Below, in pieces: positions 27,734 through 36,870 of a stretch of 64,000 nt of DNA. Source of the stretch: Agrobacterium tumefaciens (GTDB lineage Bacteria; Pseudomonadota; Alphaproteobacteria; Rhizobiales; Rhizobiaceae); the NCBI RefSeq assembly GCF_013318015.2, contig NZ_CP115841.1, positions 372,001-436,000 of the forward strand, in the 5' to 3' direction. How positions within the stretch are numbered: position 1 is the stretch's first letter; every line of letters starts with the position of its first letter. The position numbers were made by a program, and so were the translations under genes. Below the pieces are notes generated by a model. That model did not search any database, was not told the origin of the DNA, and saw only the letters and a program-made list of their open reading frames with translations.

Positions 27734-28096
27734 ATGACGCAACATCTCAAAGTCGCCGAAACCTACCTCGCTGTCTGGAACGAGGAGAACGATGAACGCC
27801 GCCAGCGCCTCGTCAGCCAAGGCTGGGCTGAAATGGCGTGCTATACAGATCCTTTGATGCAGGGTGAGGGGCAGCAGGGGATTGCCGCGATGATCGAGGC
27901 GGCGCGGCAGAAATTTCCGGGATATCGCTTTGTGCTCACAGGCACCCCGGATGGCCACGGCAACTTCACCCGTTTTTCATGGCGTCTCATTTCGCCTGAC
28001 GGAGAAGATGTCGCCGGCGGAACCGATGTCGTCAGCCTGAATGCCGAGGGGCGGATTGAAAATGTCGTCGGTTTTCTCGATGGCGCCGCATCCTGA
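27734..28096 (+). CDS. NTF2-like (SnoaL) family protein
   Basis: A 120-residue protein with the cystatin/NTF2 cone fold judged from MTQHLKVAETYLAVWNEEND, YTDPLMQGEGQQGIAAMIEA and the C-terminal GRIENVVGFLDGA. Members act as small isomerases, hydrolases or binding proteins. It is divergent from the XRE regulator with the palindrome between, which suggests it is the regulated gene, perhaps working with the ABM protein on one small molecule. AAGGAG lies 8 bases before ATG 27734. Confidence 0.8.
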   Translation: MTQHLKVAETYLAVWNEENDERRQRLVSQGWAEMACYTDPLMQGEGQQGIAAMIEAARQKFPGYRFVLTGTPDGHGNFTRFSWRLISPDGEDVAGGTDVVSLNAEGRIENVVGFLDGAAS

Positions 28097-28139
28097 GGCA
28101 GAGGCGGGTCGTCCCCCGCCTTCTGTCCCGGTAATGCTG

Positions 28140-30050
28140 TCAGCCGGCGAAACCGACGCCGGCCTGACGCTGGCCGAGCGCATTGAACACGGTGGAAACG
28201 ATGCCGGCGCGGTCGAGGCCGGCATTGGCATACATGGTCTCCGGCTTGGCCTGCTCCACCCAATGGTCAGGCAGGGTCAGGGTCCGAACCTTCGGGCCGT
28301 GGTCGAGCAAGCCTGCGCTTGCCATGAAATGCAGCACATGTGCACCGAAACCGCCGACAGAGCCTTCCTCGATCGTCACCAGAACCTCATGATGAGCCGC
28401 AAGCTGGCGGATGAGGTCGAGGTCGAGCGGCTTGGCGAAGCGCGCATCGGCAACCGTGGTCGAAAGTCCGGCCGCATCGAGGTCCTCGGCCGCCGCCAGG
28501 CACTCCGCAAGGCGTGTGCCGAAGGAAAGGAGTGCAACCTTGGTGCCTTCCTTGATGATGCGGCCCTTGCCGATCTGCAAAATCTCACCGCGTGCGGGCA
28601 TCTCAACGCCCACGCCTTCGCCGCGCGGATAACGGAAGGAAATCGGGCCTTCATCATAGGCTGCGGCTGTGCGAACCATATGTTTCAGCTCGGCCTCGTC
28701 GGACGCCGCCATAACCACCATGCCGGGCAGGGTGGCAAGGAATGTGGTGTCGAAAGAGCCGGCATGGGTCGGTCCGTCTGCGCCGACGAAACCGGCGCGG
28801 TCGATGGGGAAGCGCACGGGCAAGCTCTGGATCGCCACATCATGCACCAGCTGGTCGTAACCGCGTTGCAGGAAGGTGGAATAAAGCGCGCAGAACGGCT
28901 TGTAACCGTCAGCCGCAAGCCCCGCCGCGAAGGTGACGGCGTGCTGCTCGGCAATGCCGACATCGAAGGTGCGGGCCGGGAAAAGCTCGGCCATCTTGTC
29001 CAGCCCGGTACCATTAGGCATGGCGGCGGTGACGCCGATGATCTTGTCGTCGAGTGTCGCTTCCTGGATAAGCGCTTCGGCAAACACGCTGGTATAGCTC
29101 GGCGCATTCGGCTTGGCTTTCGCCTGTGCGCCGGTAATGACATCGAACTTGTTGACGCCGTGATACTTGTCCGCTGCCGCTTCTGCCGGCGCATAACCCT
29201 TGCCCTTCTGCGTCACCACATGGATGAGAACAGGGCCTTTCTGGTTGTCGCGCACATTGCGCAGTACAGGCAGCAGGTGATCGAAGGAATGACCGTCGAT
29301 CGGGCCGATGTGATAGAAGCCAAGCTCCTCGAACAGCGTGCCGCCGGTTACGTAACCGCGCGCATGGGTCACGGCGCGGGTAATGGCGCGGTCGATGGTC
29401 TTGCCGAGATAGGCGGTGAGTTTCTTGCCGAAATCGCGAAAGCCCATATAGGTGCGGCCGGACGCCAGCCGCGCGAGATAAGCGCTCATCGCGCCCGTCG
29501 GCGGCGCAATCGACATGTCGTTGTCGTTGAGGATGACGATCAGCCGCGCGTCGAGCGCACCGGCATTGTTGAGCGCCTCAAACGCCATGCCCGCAGACAT
29601 GGAGCCATCACCGATGACGGCGATAACCTTGCGGTCGCTCTGATCCAGCCCCGCAGCCACCGCCATGCCGAGACCGGCGGAAATGGAGGTGGAGGAATGG
29701 CCGGCGCCGAAATCGTCATATTCGCTCTCGGCCCGACGCGTGAAACCGGAAAGCCCGCCTTCCTGGCGCAGCGTGCGGATGCGCTCGCGACGGCCGGTCA
29801 GGATCTTGTGCGGATAACATTGGTGGCCGACATCGAAGATCAACCGGTCTTCCGGCGTGTTGAACACCTTGTGGATGGCAATCGTCAGCTCCACCACGCC
29901 CAGACCGGCACCCAGATGCCCGCCGGTGCTCGACACCGCGTCGATCATCTCGTCGCGCAACTCCCTTGCCAGTTCCGGCAGGTCGCGATCGTCGATCTCC
30001 TTGAGATCGGATGGAAAATTCACCCGGTCAAGCAATGGGGTCTGTGGCAT
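28140..30050 (-). CDS. dxs: 1-deoxy-D-xylulose-5-phosphate synthase
   Basis: Thiamine-diphosphate enzyme that joins pyruvate and glyceraldehyde 3-phosphate, the first step of the MEP isoprenoid pathway. It has 636 residues, the normal length. Motifs: [17 protein letters not shown], the ThDP/metal site [18 protein letters not shown] with ILNDNDMS, and in the transketolase-like middle [17 protein letters not shown]; the C-terminal domain has [15 protein letters not shown]. The start is ATG 30050 (MPQTPLLDR); a TTG at 30059 is an alternative. ispH of the same pathway lies at 55.6 kb. Confidence 0.97.
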   Translation of the reverse strand: MPQTPLLDRVNFPSDLKEIDDRDLPELARELRDEMIDAVSSTGGHLGAGLGVVELTIAIHKVFNTPEDRLIFDVGHQCYPHKILTGRRERIRTLRQEGGLSGFTRRAESEYDDFGAGHSSTSISAGLGMAVAAGLDQSDRKVIAVIGDGSMSAGMAFEALNNAGALDARLIVILNDNDMSIAPPTGAMSAYLARLASGRTYMGFRDFGKKLTAYLGKTIDRAITRAVTHARGYVTGGTLFEELGFYHIGPIDGHSFDHLLPVLRNVRDNQKGPVLIHVVTQKGKGYAPAEAAADKYHGVNKFDVITGAQAKAKPNAPSYTSVFAEALIQEATLDDKIIGVTAAMPNGTGLDKMAELFPARTFDVGIAEQHAVTFAAGLAADGYKPFCALYSTFLQRGYDQLVHDVAIQSLPVRFPIDRAGFVGADGPTHAGSFDTTFLATLPGMVVMAASDEAELKHMVRTAAAYDEGPISFRYPRGEGVGVEMPARGEILQIGKGRIIKEGTKVALLSFGTRLAECLAAAEDLDAAGLSTTVADARFAKPLDLDLIRQLAAHHEVLVTIEEGSVGGFGAHVLHFMASAGLLDHGPKVRTLTLPDHWVEQAKPETMYANAGLDRAGIVSTVFNALGQRQAGVGFAG

Positions 30051-30157
30051 TCCGGTCAATCGTTCGGCCTTTTCTCGTGTCAGCGGTGGGCACCAGTGCG
30101 TCTTTCATATGGAAAGCCGGCAGTTGAGCCCTGCATGTCGTTCACTTCTATAGAATT

Positions 30158-31081
30158 TCAACCCTCCGGCAAAGGGACAAACTCTTCTTCGTCGCCGGGA
30201 ACGATATCGAAGCGTCCGGTTCTCCACTCCTGTTTGGCCTGCTCTATGCGTTCTTTTGATGACGAAACGAAGTTCCACCAGATGTAACGGCGCTGGTTGA
30301 GTGCCGCACCGCCGAAGATCATGATGTGACAGCCGCCGCTGCCGCTCTGCAATGTGATGTCGTCGCCGGGCCGGAAGACGAGCAACTGGTCGGCGGCAAA
30401 AACGTCACCTGCGACATCCAGAGAGCCGGAAAGAATGTAGATCGCCCGTTCCTCATGGTCGGCAGAGAACGGGAATTTCACATCCGGTTCCAGCGTCAGG
30501 TCAACGTAAAGCGTGTCGGTAAAAGCCGAAACGGGGGAAGTGAGGCCTTCGAAATCACCGATAACGACCCGGCCGGATGCGCCCTTGATATCGATCAGAG
30601 GCATGTCTTCCCGGGCGGTATGGGAAAAAGCCGGAGCGATTTCCTCCATACGATCGGGGAGGGCAAGCCAGGTCTGCAGGCCGGACATGGAAAGCGGATG
30701 GCCGCGCAGGTTTTCCGGCGTGCGCTCTGAATGCACGATTCCGCGCCCCGCCGTCATCAGGTTGATGTCGCCGGGCCGGATGACCAGTTCGGTGCCGAGG
30801 CTGTCGCGATGCTTGATTTCGCCGTCAAACAGATAGGTAACGGTGGAAAGCCCGATATGCGGATGCGGCTTGACATCCAGCGCCTCGCCCGCCTTCAGGA
30901 TGGCCGGACCCATGCGGTCGAAAAAGATGAATGGGCCGACCAGCCGCCGCTGCCGCGTCGGCAGCGCACGCCGCACGGCGAAGCCGCCAATATCGCTGGT
31001 GCGCGGAATGATGAGGTTTTCGATGGCGTCGCAGGCGAAAGCATCGCCCGCGACAGGATCGTTGCCGGGAAAGAAGGACAT
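30158..31081 (-). CDS. Pirin family protein
   Basis: A 307-residue bicupin. The pirin N-terminal domain has the metal ligands in KPHPHIGLSTVTY (two His) and GRGIVHSERT (His and Glu), which bind iron; the C-terminal pirin domain ends near the stop. Some bacterial pirins are quercetin 2,3-dioxygenases, others affect pyruvate dehydrogenase or redox control. The role here is open. The ATG is preceded by GAGGAG at 8 bases. A 10-base inverted repeat lies just upstream and is a candidate operator. Confidence 0.92.
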   Translation of the reverse strand: MSFFPGNDPVAGDAFACDAIENLIIPRTSDIGGFAVRRALPTRQRRLVGPFIFFDRMGPAILKAGEALDVKPHPHIGLSTVTYLFDGEIKHRDSLGTELVIRPGDINLMTAGRGIVHSERTPENLRGHPLSMSGLQTWLALPDRMEEIAPAFSHTAREDMPLIDIKGASGRVVIGDFEGLTSPVSAFTDTLYVDLTLEPDVKFPFSADHEERAIYILSGSLDVAGDVFAADQLLVFRPGDDITLQSGSGGCHIMIFGGAALNQRRYIWWNFVSSSKERIEQAKQEWRTGRFDIVPGDEEEFVPLPEG

Positions 31082-31091
31082 CCGAAGCTCC

Positions 31092-31129
31092 TCGTATCGT
31101 TACACGCAAGCTTACCACGAACGATACGA
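31092..31129. promoter_or_regulatory. Long inverted repeat upstream of the pirin gene
   Basis: TCGTATCGTT at 31092-31101 and AACGATACGA at 31120-31129 are perfect complements separated by 18 bases. The near half touches the pirin ribosome binding site, so binding of a regulator or formation of an RNA hairpin would affect expression. Confidence 0.5.
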
Positions 31130-31183
31130 CGTGGGAGCGCCGTAATGTTGAACGCTGTGTCGCCCCCGTTCAACAGGACGTGT

Positions 31184-31438
31184 TTATTCGCCGTCCAGCG
31201 GCTCCACGCCCTGCGGTTTTCCGGCGCGGTCGAGACGGATTTTCTCGATACGCTTTTCGGCGGCGTTCAACAGCGTCTCGCAATGTTTTTTCAGGGCTTC
31301 GCCGCGCTCGTAGATGGCGATCGACTCGTCCAGCGCCACGTCTCCGCGCTCCAGGCGTGCAACAATGCTTTCCAGCTCGGCGACGGCCTTTTCGAAGGAA
31401 TAACCGCTGACATCGGCTGTGTTGGCATTTTCCGTCAT
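31184..31438 (-). CDS. xseB: Exodeoxyribonuclease VII small subunit
   Basis: An 84-residue helical subunit of the single-strand exonuclease. The family pattern [20 protein letters not shown], then [19 protein letters not shown] is clear. The large subunit xseA is not in the window. ATG 31438 follows the deacetylase stop by two bases and has AAGGG 6 bases upstream; a TTG at 31444 would overlap the upstream stop. Cotranscribed with the deacetylase gene. Confidence 0.95.
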   Translation of the reverse strand: MTENANTADVSGYSFEKAVAELESIVARLERGDVALDESIAIYERGEALKKHCETLLNAAEKRIEKIRLDRAGKPQGVEPLDGE

Positions 31439-31440
31439 TT

Positions 31441-32376
31441 TCAACCCTTCATCATTCTCAAAATATGCATGGCCGCCGATTCCGCCAGCCCTTCCAGATC
31501 ATAACCGCCTTCAAGCAGGCTGACGACCCGGTTCGAGGCGTATTTGTCCGCCATTTCCAGCAGCCGCCCCGTCGCCCAGTCGAAATCCTCGCCCACCAGA
31601 TTGATCTGCGCCAGCGGATCGCGGTGATGCGCGTCGAAACCGGCGGAGATGATGATGAGATCGGGCGAAAAATCGGCAATCGCCGGCAGGACGCGGGATT
31701 TGAACGCCTCGCGAAAATACTCGCTGCCGGTATTGGGGGAAAGTGGCGCGTTGACGACATTGTTCTTCACGCCAGTTTCGTTTTTATCGCCGCTCCACGG
31801 GTAAAGCGGCATCTGGTGGGTGGAACAGAACAGCACTGACGTGTCGTTCCAGAAGATATCCTGCGTACCGTTGCCGTGATGCACGTCCCAGTCGATGATG
31901 GCGACGCGCTCTGCGCCTTGCACCTTCTGGGCGTGACGGGCGGCGATTGCTGCATTGTTGAAGAGACAGAACCCCATGGCCTTTGCGGTTTCCGCATGGT
32001 GGCCGGGCGGGCGGGACGCAACGAAGACGTTGTCGGCGGCACCCGTAAACACGTCATCTACCGCCACCATCGCAGCGCCTATGCCGGTCAGCGCCGCCTG
32101 CAGGCTTTTCGGCGAGACATAGGTGTCGGCCTCGACGCGGTTGATCTCGCCATCTTCCTCGGGAATCTGGCGCATGACGGACAGCAGATGCTCCTCCGGA
32201 TGCGCCAGAAGCACGGCATCCTCGTTGGCCTGCGGCGCTTGCTTGCGGACCAGCCGCTCGAAATTCGGATGTTCGAGCGCAATGTTCAGAGATCGCAGCC
32301 GATCCGGCCGCTCGGGATGGCCTTCCGGCGTGATGTGTTCAAGGAAGATCGGATGTTCGTAAAGACGGGTCGCCAT
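31441..32376 (-). CDS. Histone deacetylase/acetylpolyamine hydrolase family protein
   Basis: Zinc-dependent deacetylase of the HDAC superfamily, 311 residues. The active-site signatures are present: SRPPGHHAE (charge-relay His pair), [17 protein letters not shown] (zinc ligands Asp and His) and [12 protein letters not shown] (third zinc ligand Asp). Bacterial members deacetylate acetylpolyamines or similar small amides, or act in acetoin utilisation; histones are not the substrate. Directly upstream of xseB and 26 bases downstream of bioY on the same strand. Confidence 0.92.
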   Translation of the reverse strand: MATRLYEHPIFLEHITPEGHPERPDRLRSLNIALEHPNFERLVRKQAPQANEDAVLLAHPEEHLLSVMRQIPEEDGEINRVEADTYVSPKSLQAALTGIGAAMVAVDDVFTGAADNVFVASRPPGHHAETAKAMGFCLFNNAAIAARHAQKVQGAERVAIIDWDVHHGNGTQDIFWNDTSVLFCSTHQMPLYPWSGDKNETGVKNNVVNAPLSPNTGSEYFREAFKSRVLPAIADFSPDLIIISAGFDAHHRDPLAQINLVGEDFDWATGRLLEMADKYASNRVVSLLEGGYDLEGLAESAAMHILRMMKG

Positions 32377-32402
32377 TCTCTAATCCTCCCGAAATAAGCT
32401 GA

Positions 32403-32966
32403 TCAAGCGCGCTGCGGCAAAAGCGGATAACCGACCATCACAGCGCGGCCGGCAAGGGCGGCAAGCACGGCCTTCAACGCATCGCCGGGAATGAAGGCGA
32501 GCGAACCCATGAACGCCTTTTCAAACCCGAGCCCGACCACCAGCGCCAGATAGGAGATGCCGAAGGCATAAAGCACGACCACGCCGCCGGCGAGGCTGGC
32601 GATGAAGAAACCGATACCCTGCGTCAGAGCCGACTGGCCGCGATTGACGAGTTTTTCCGAGAGCGTGCCGGTGACGAAAGCGGCAGCAATCCAGCCGATC
32701 AGGAAGCCCGTGGTCGGCGTGGTGAAGATGGAAAGGCCGCCGCGTCCGCCTGAGAGGACTGGCAGGCCGATGGCGGCGATGAGGATGGTCAGAAGAACCG
32801 CGAGCGTGCCGCGTTTCGCCCCCAGCACGACACCGGCCAGCATGACGCCAAGCGACTGCGCGGTGATGGGCACCGGAATGAAACCAAGCGTGATCGGCGG
32901 CAAAAGTCCGAGTGCGATGATGATGGCGGAAAACAGCGAGATCAGCACAAGGTCGCGGGTCGTCAT
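32403..32966 (-). CDS. bioY: Biotin-binding S component BioY
   Basis: Integral membrane substrate-binding subunit of the ECF biotin transporter, 187 residues and about six membrane helices. Motifs include PITAQSLGVMLAGVVLGAKR and GRGGLSIFTTPTTGFLIGW, which are typical of BioY, and a C-terminal FIPGDALKAVLAAL. ATG 32966 gives the family N-terminus (MTTRDLVLISLFSAI); the frame is open to 33053. Last gene of bioM-bioN-bioY read on the minus strand. Confidence 0.95.
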   Translation of the reverse strand: MTTRDLVLISLFSAIIIALGLLPPITLGFIPVPITAQSLGVMLAGVVLGAKRGTLAVLLTILIAAIGLPVLSGGRGGLSIFTTPTTGFLIGWIAAAFVTGTLSEKLVNRGQSALTQGIGFFIASLAGGVVVLYAFGISYLALVVGLGFEKAFMGSLAFIPGDALKAVLAALAGRAVMVGYPLLPQRA

Positions 32967-32997
32967 GGCTCGGGAACTCCGGATGGTTGTTTTGCCG

Positions 32998-33603
32998 TCA
33001 GCTTTGGCCTCTGAAACCGCGCGCGTCAATGGCGTCGGCAATGGCATCCGCATCCTTCAACGTCATAATGACGAGCGGCACGATGATCGTGGCCAGCCGA
33101 ACGGGGAGGCCGCGCGCGCGGTGCGCATCGCGCACCGCATGGTAACGATTGACGATCTCCGGCACGAACCGCACGACGAGCCCGACCGCGAGCCCGATAT
33201 CGGCCGCCTTGACCAGCCCCAGCCTTTCCAGCGGGGCGGCGGCAAGCGCGATTTCGTCCATGAATTGCGAAATGCTGACGGTGATGGTGACGGCGGTGGC
33301 GAGAAGCGCCAGTGCAGTCAGCCGCAGAAGATTGACACTCGCATCGTGTACCGGAAGCAGCAGATAGCTGAAGGCGGCAACGAGGAGAATGGTCAGTATC
33401 ACCGGGCGTAGCCGCAGGCCGATCTCGCGGAATTGCAGCCGCGTTTCGCGCAGAATGGCGGCGGCGACAACGACGGCGCATCCCAGCAAAAGCAGATCGC
33501 GGGTGAGAAACAGCGCAATGCTGAAAACCATCAGCGTCACGAGCTTGAGGCGTGGAGAGACGCGGTAGAGCCAGCCCGTGCCTTCGACATGAAGGGACTT
33601 CAT
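32998..33603 (-). CDS. bioN: ECF transporter T component BioN
   Basis: Transmembrane coupling subunit, 201 residues, with hydrophobic segments near KLVTLMVFSIALFLTRDLLLL, LTILLVAAFSYLLLP and ALALLATAVTITVS. The conserved basic coupling motif AHRARGLPV lies in a C-terminal helix that contacts the ATPase. It overlaps bioM by 4 bases (translational coupling). The presence of bioM and bioY on either side makes biotin uptake the likely function. Confidence 0.93.
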   Translation of the reverse strand: MKSLHVEGTGWLYRVSPRLKLVTLMVFSIALFLTRDLLLLGCAVVVAAAILRETRLQFREIGLRLRPVILTILLVAAFSYLLLPVHDASVNLLRLTALALLATAVTITVSISQFMDEIALAAAPLERLGLVKAADIGLAVGLVVRFVPEIVNRYHAVRDAHRARGLPVRLATIIVPLVIMTLKDADAIADAIDARGFRGQS

Positions 33604-34280
33604 CGCGACGCAACCTCCAGATAACGTGCCACCGCCTCTTCGGGGTTGGCGTCTGCAACAAGCTCGCCTTCGTGAAAAACCAGTACGCGATCGAAGCCGG
33701 AAAGCAGCGGCAGATCGTGGGTGATGACGACAAGCGCCTGCGACAGCGCAGCCATTGTCTTCTCAACGATCGCGCGGTTTTTGAGGTCGAGCTGATTGGT
33801 CGGTTCATCGAGAATGAGGATTTGCGGTTCAGTGACCAGCAGGGCGGCCAGCGCCGCCAGCTGCAATTCGCCGCCGGAAAGCTCGTGCGCGCGCCGTTCT
33901 TCCAGATGAGCGATACCGAGCCGGGCAAGCACAGCCTTGACCCGCGTTTCTGTCTCCGTCTTGCCGATACCGAGTCGCTTGAGGCCGAAGGCGACATCGT
34001 CGCGTATGATCGGCAGGATGATCTGGTTCTGCGGATTCTGGAAGATGAAACCGACTGCCTGCAATACCGCTCTCGCATCTTTGACGGTGTCGAGACCGTT
34101 CACCGACACCTTGCCGCCCGTCGGCTTTGTCAGACCATTGATAAGCCGCGCAAAGGTGGTCTTGCCCGAGCCGTTGAGGCCGATGACGCCGATACGCCGT
34201 TCAGTCAATGTCAGGGACACGGGCTGTAAAGCCTGCCTGCCCTCGAAGGCGACGCCTGCGGTGTCGAAACGGATTTCCAA
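33600..34280 (-). CDS. bioM: ECF transporter ATPase BioM
   Basis: ATP-binding subunit that powers biotin uptake, 226 residues. Walker A is GLNGSGKTTFAR, the signature is ELSGGELQLAALAALL, Walker B is ILILDEPTNQLD, and the switch His is in VVITHDLPLL; a Q-loop IFQNPQNQI is also present. It starts with TTG at 34280 (the reading frame has a stop shortly upstream and no in-frame ATG near the family start), with GAGGG 11 bases before it. First gene of the bioMNY operon. Confidence 0.94.
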   Translation of the reverse strand: MEIRFDTAGVAFEGRQALQPVSLTLTERRIGVIGLNGSGKTTFARLINGLTKPTGGKVSVNGLDTVKDARAVLQAVGFIFQNPQNQIILPIIRDDVAFGLKRLGIGKTETETRVKAVLARLGIAHLEERRAHELSGGELQLAALAALLVTEPQILILDEPTNQLDLKNRAIVEKTMAALSQALVVITHDLPLLSGFDRVLVFHEGELVADANPEEAVARYLEVASR

Positions 34281-34395
34281 GATTGATGCATCCCTCTATC
34301 GCTTTCCGGTTCTATATCGTGTCATCAACAGAAGTGAAACAAAGAACAAAAAAAGAACATTGCAATCCTGAAAAAGCCGTCATACCTTCTGCTTC

Positions 34396-35589
34396 ATGAC
34401 GATCAAGGTTTCAAACGAAGCGGCAAAGCGGATTTTTCTGGCGCGGCAGGGGCTTTGCTCTCCGCCCGGAAAGGCGCTTTCCAAGGATGGCCTGCTGCAG
34501 CTCATTACCGATATCGGTTTCGTGCAGGTGGACAGTATCGGCACGGTGGAGCGCGCCCATCATCAGATAATATTCTCCCGAAACCAGACCTACAGGCGCG
34601 AACATCTGACAGCACTGCTGGAAAAGGACCGCGCGCTGTTCGAGCACTGGACGCATGATGCCTCCATCGTGCCGACCGAATTTTACCCCTATTGGAAGCA
34701 CCGCTTCCGCCGCCGCGAGCCGATCATTCAGGAGCGCTGGCGCAAATGGCATGGTGAGGGGTTCGATGCGGCTTTCGCCGAGACACTGGAGCGCATCGCC
34801 GCCTCGGGTCCTGTTCTGGCGCGTGAGTTGAAGGAGGAGGGGCATCAGTCCGGCGGCTGGTGGAACTGGCATCCTTCCAAGACCGCACTCGAATATCTGT
34901 GGCACACCGGTAAGCTTGCCATATCCGGCCGCGTGAATTTCCAGAAGGTCTATGATCTGGCGGAGCGGGTCATTCCCGGCGAGCACCACGAAAGCGAAGT
35001 GGAGCATACGCAATTCGTCGACTGGGCCTGCCGGCAGGCGCTCACCCGGCTGGGTTTTGCCACCCATGGCGAAATCGCCGCCTTTTTTGATCTCGTTACC
35101 CCGCAGGAGGCGAGGGACTGGGTCAAGAGCCACCGTGACGAACTGTGCGAGGTCTCGCTTCTCGCGAGCGATGGCGGTGCTGCCCGTCCGTCCTATGCTT
35201 TTGCGGATTTCAGCGCCGATGTCGCCAACCTGCCGGAGCCGTCGTCCCGCGTCCGTGTGCTGAGCCCCTTCGATCCGCTGTTGCGCGACCGCAACCGCAC
35301 GGAGCGGCTGTTTGGCTTCTATTACCGTATCGAGGTCTTCGTACCCGAGCCGAAACGGCAATATGGCTATTACGTCTTCCCGCTTCTGGAAGGCGACCGG
35401 CTGATCGGCCGTATCGACATGAAGGCAGACCGCAAGCGCAGCACGCTGGATGTGCGCCGCCTGTGGCTGGAACCGGACGTGCGCGCCTCAGCGGGAAGGC
35501 TCGAGAAACTAGACGCGGAATTGTCGCGACTTGCGAAGTTTACGGGGGTGGAGTGTGTGAATTATCTGGAGGGGTGGCGGGAAGTGTAA
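34396..35589 (+). CDS. YcaQ/AlkZ-family crosslink repair DNA glycosylase
   Basis: A 397-residue winged-helix protein (HTH_42). The QVDSI motif near residue 40 is the catalytic QxD of this family, and FEHWTHDASIVP and YYVFPLLEGDRLIGRIDMKADR are further conserved stretches. E. coli YcaQ unhooks interstrand crosslinks and removes N7-alkylated purines; Streptomyces AlkZ protects producers of azinomycin. Here it is divergent from bioM with a 115-base gap and probably acts in general alkylation repair. Confidence 0.88.
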   Translation: MTIKVSNEAAKRIFLARQGLCSPPGKALSKDGLLQLITDIGFVQVDSIGTVERAHHQIIFSRNQTYRREHLTALLEKDRALFEHWTHDASIVPTEFYPYWKHRFRRREPIIQERWRKWHGEGFDAAFAETLERIAASGPVLARELKEEGHQSGGWWNWHPSKTALEYLWHTGKLAISGRVNFQKVYDLAERVIPGEHHESEVEHTQFVDWACRQALTRLGFATHGEIAAFFDLVTPQEARDWVKSHRDELCEVSLLASDGGAARPSYAFADFSADVANLPEPSSRVRVLSPFDPLLRDRNRTERLFGFYYRIEVFVPEPKRQYGYYVFPLLEGDRLIGRIDMKADRKRSTLDVRRLWLEPDVRASAGRLEKLDAELSRLAKFTGVECVNYLEGWREV

Positions 35590-35620
35590 TTGCGCCTTGA
35601 GCCGGCGACTGCCTCTTCCG

Positions 35621-35704
35621 TCATGCTCGGGCCTGTCCCGAGCATCTGCAACGGAAAATGTATAGGATGCGTCTGCAGATCCTCGGCACAAGACCGAGGA
35701 TGAT
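35621..35704. repeat. RIME-like mosaic palindromic repeat (copy C)
   Basis: Two hairpins, ATGCTCGGG/CCCGAGCAT and ATCCTCGG/CCGAGGAT, flank a 23-base centre; an outer pair ATCTGCA/TGCAGAT makes the whole unit nearly palindromic. It lies between convergent ycaQ and ribB genes and resembles the RIME elements of Rhizobiaceae (family name by recall). Confidence 0.7.
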
Positions 35705-35757
35705 GCCGGACGGGCGGAGAGGACGCCAAATCGAAGCGCCCTCGCGACGTCCCTAAA

Positions 35758-36858
35758 TCACCCGATATCCGTTGCCGAAATCTTGATCCCGAAGCCTTCC
35801 AGCCCGACATAGTGGCGCTCGCGGGTCGTCATCAGCTTGATCGAGCTGATGCCGAGGTCTTTGAGAATCTGCGCGCCGAGGCCGATTTCCAGCCACTCAT
35901 TTTCGCGGGAGCGGGCCTGTGCGTGCGCTTCGTCGGGATCACGCGCCTTGCGCCGTCCGTCCACCTGGCCGACGCCGACAGAACCTTCGCGCAGATAGAC
36001 GATGACGCCGCGGCCTTCTTCGGCGATCTTCTGCATATAGTGCTGCACCGGCTGGCGGTCGCCGAACACGTCGTCAGCAACGTTTTCAGGGTGCAGGCGG
36101 ACGGGAATATCGACGCCATCGCGGATATCGCCGAAAATCACCGCCATATGCTGCATCCGGTCCCATGGCAGGGAATAGGTATGCGCCTTGGCCGGTCCGA
36201 ACGGGGTTTGGATGGTGAAGGAGGATTCCATCTCCACCAGCGTTTCCTTGCGCTGGCGATAGGCGATCAGATCGGCGACCGAAACATGCTTCATGCCGTG
36301 TTTTTCGGCGAAATCCAGAACCTGCGGACCGCGCATCACCGTGCCATCGTCATTGACCAGCTCGCTGATGACGCCGATGGGCGGCAGGCCGGCGAGTCGG
36401 CAGAGATCGACGGCCGCTTCGGTATGGCCGGAACGCATCAGCACGCCGCCTTCGCGGGAAATCAGCGGGAAAATGTGGCCTGGCCGGGTGAAATCCGACG
36501 CGCCGACATTCGGGTTGGCGAGATTGCGCACCGTCAAGGTGCGGTCATCCGCGGAAATACCGGTCGTCGTGCCATGCTTGAAGTCGACGCTGACGGTGAA
36601 GGCGGTGGTGTGGGCGCTGTCGTTTTCCGCCACCATGGCGTTGAGGTTCAGCCTCTTTGCCTCGTCACGCGGCATGGGCGCGCAAACGATGCCGGATGTG
36701 TGGCGCACGATCAGCGCCATTTTTTCCGGCGTGCAATGAACCGCCGAAATAATCAGATCGCCTTCGTTTTCACGGTCGTCGTCGTCGGTCACGACAACGA
36801 TCTCGCCAGCTTCGAAAGCGCGGATAGCGTCGACGACACGTTTCTGATCATAGGCCAT
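35758..36858 (-). CDS. ribB: 3,4-dihydroxy-2-butanone 4-phosphate synthase with degenerate GCH II domain (RibBX type)
   Basis: Riboflavin synthesis enzyme that converts ribulose 5-phosphate to the four-carbon unit. Residues 1-205 form a complete RibB domain: VVTDDDDRENEGDLI and RHTSGIVCAP carry the metal and substrate residues. The C-terminal 160 residues are a GTP cyclohydrolase II-like domain, but where active enzymes have three zinc cysteines in SECLTGD and CDCG contexts this protein reads RLHPENVADDVFGDRQPVQ. The second domain is therefore probably inactive, as in the RibBX variant known from proteobacteria. Thirteen bases or fewer from aroC; cotranscribed. Confidence 0.92.
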   Translation of the reverse strand: MAYDQKRVVDAIRAFEAGEIVVVTDDDDRENEGDLIISAVHCTPEKMALIVRHTSGIVCAPMPRDEAKRLNLNAMVAENDSAHTTAFTVSVDFKHGTTTGISADDRTLTVRNLANPNVGASDFTRPGHIFPLISREGGVLMRSGHTEAAVDLCRLAGLPPIGVISELVNDDGTVMRGPQVLDFAEKHGMKHVSVADLIAYRQRKETLVEMESSFTIQTPFGPAKAHTYSLPWDRMQHMAVIFGDIRDGVDIPVRLHPENVADDVFGDRQPVQHYMQKIAEEGRGVIVYLREGSVGVGQVDGRRKARDPDEAHAQARSRENEWLEIGLGAQILKDLGISSIKLMTTRERHYVGLEGFGIKISATDIG

Positions 36859-36870
36859 TTCGGATTTACC

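Noticed and set aside
28041..30287. 748-codon open frame on the plus strand opposite dxs
   Set aside because: Antisense of a certain gene; low-complexity composition and no recognisable domain.
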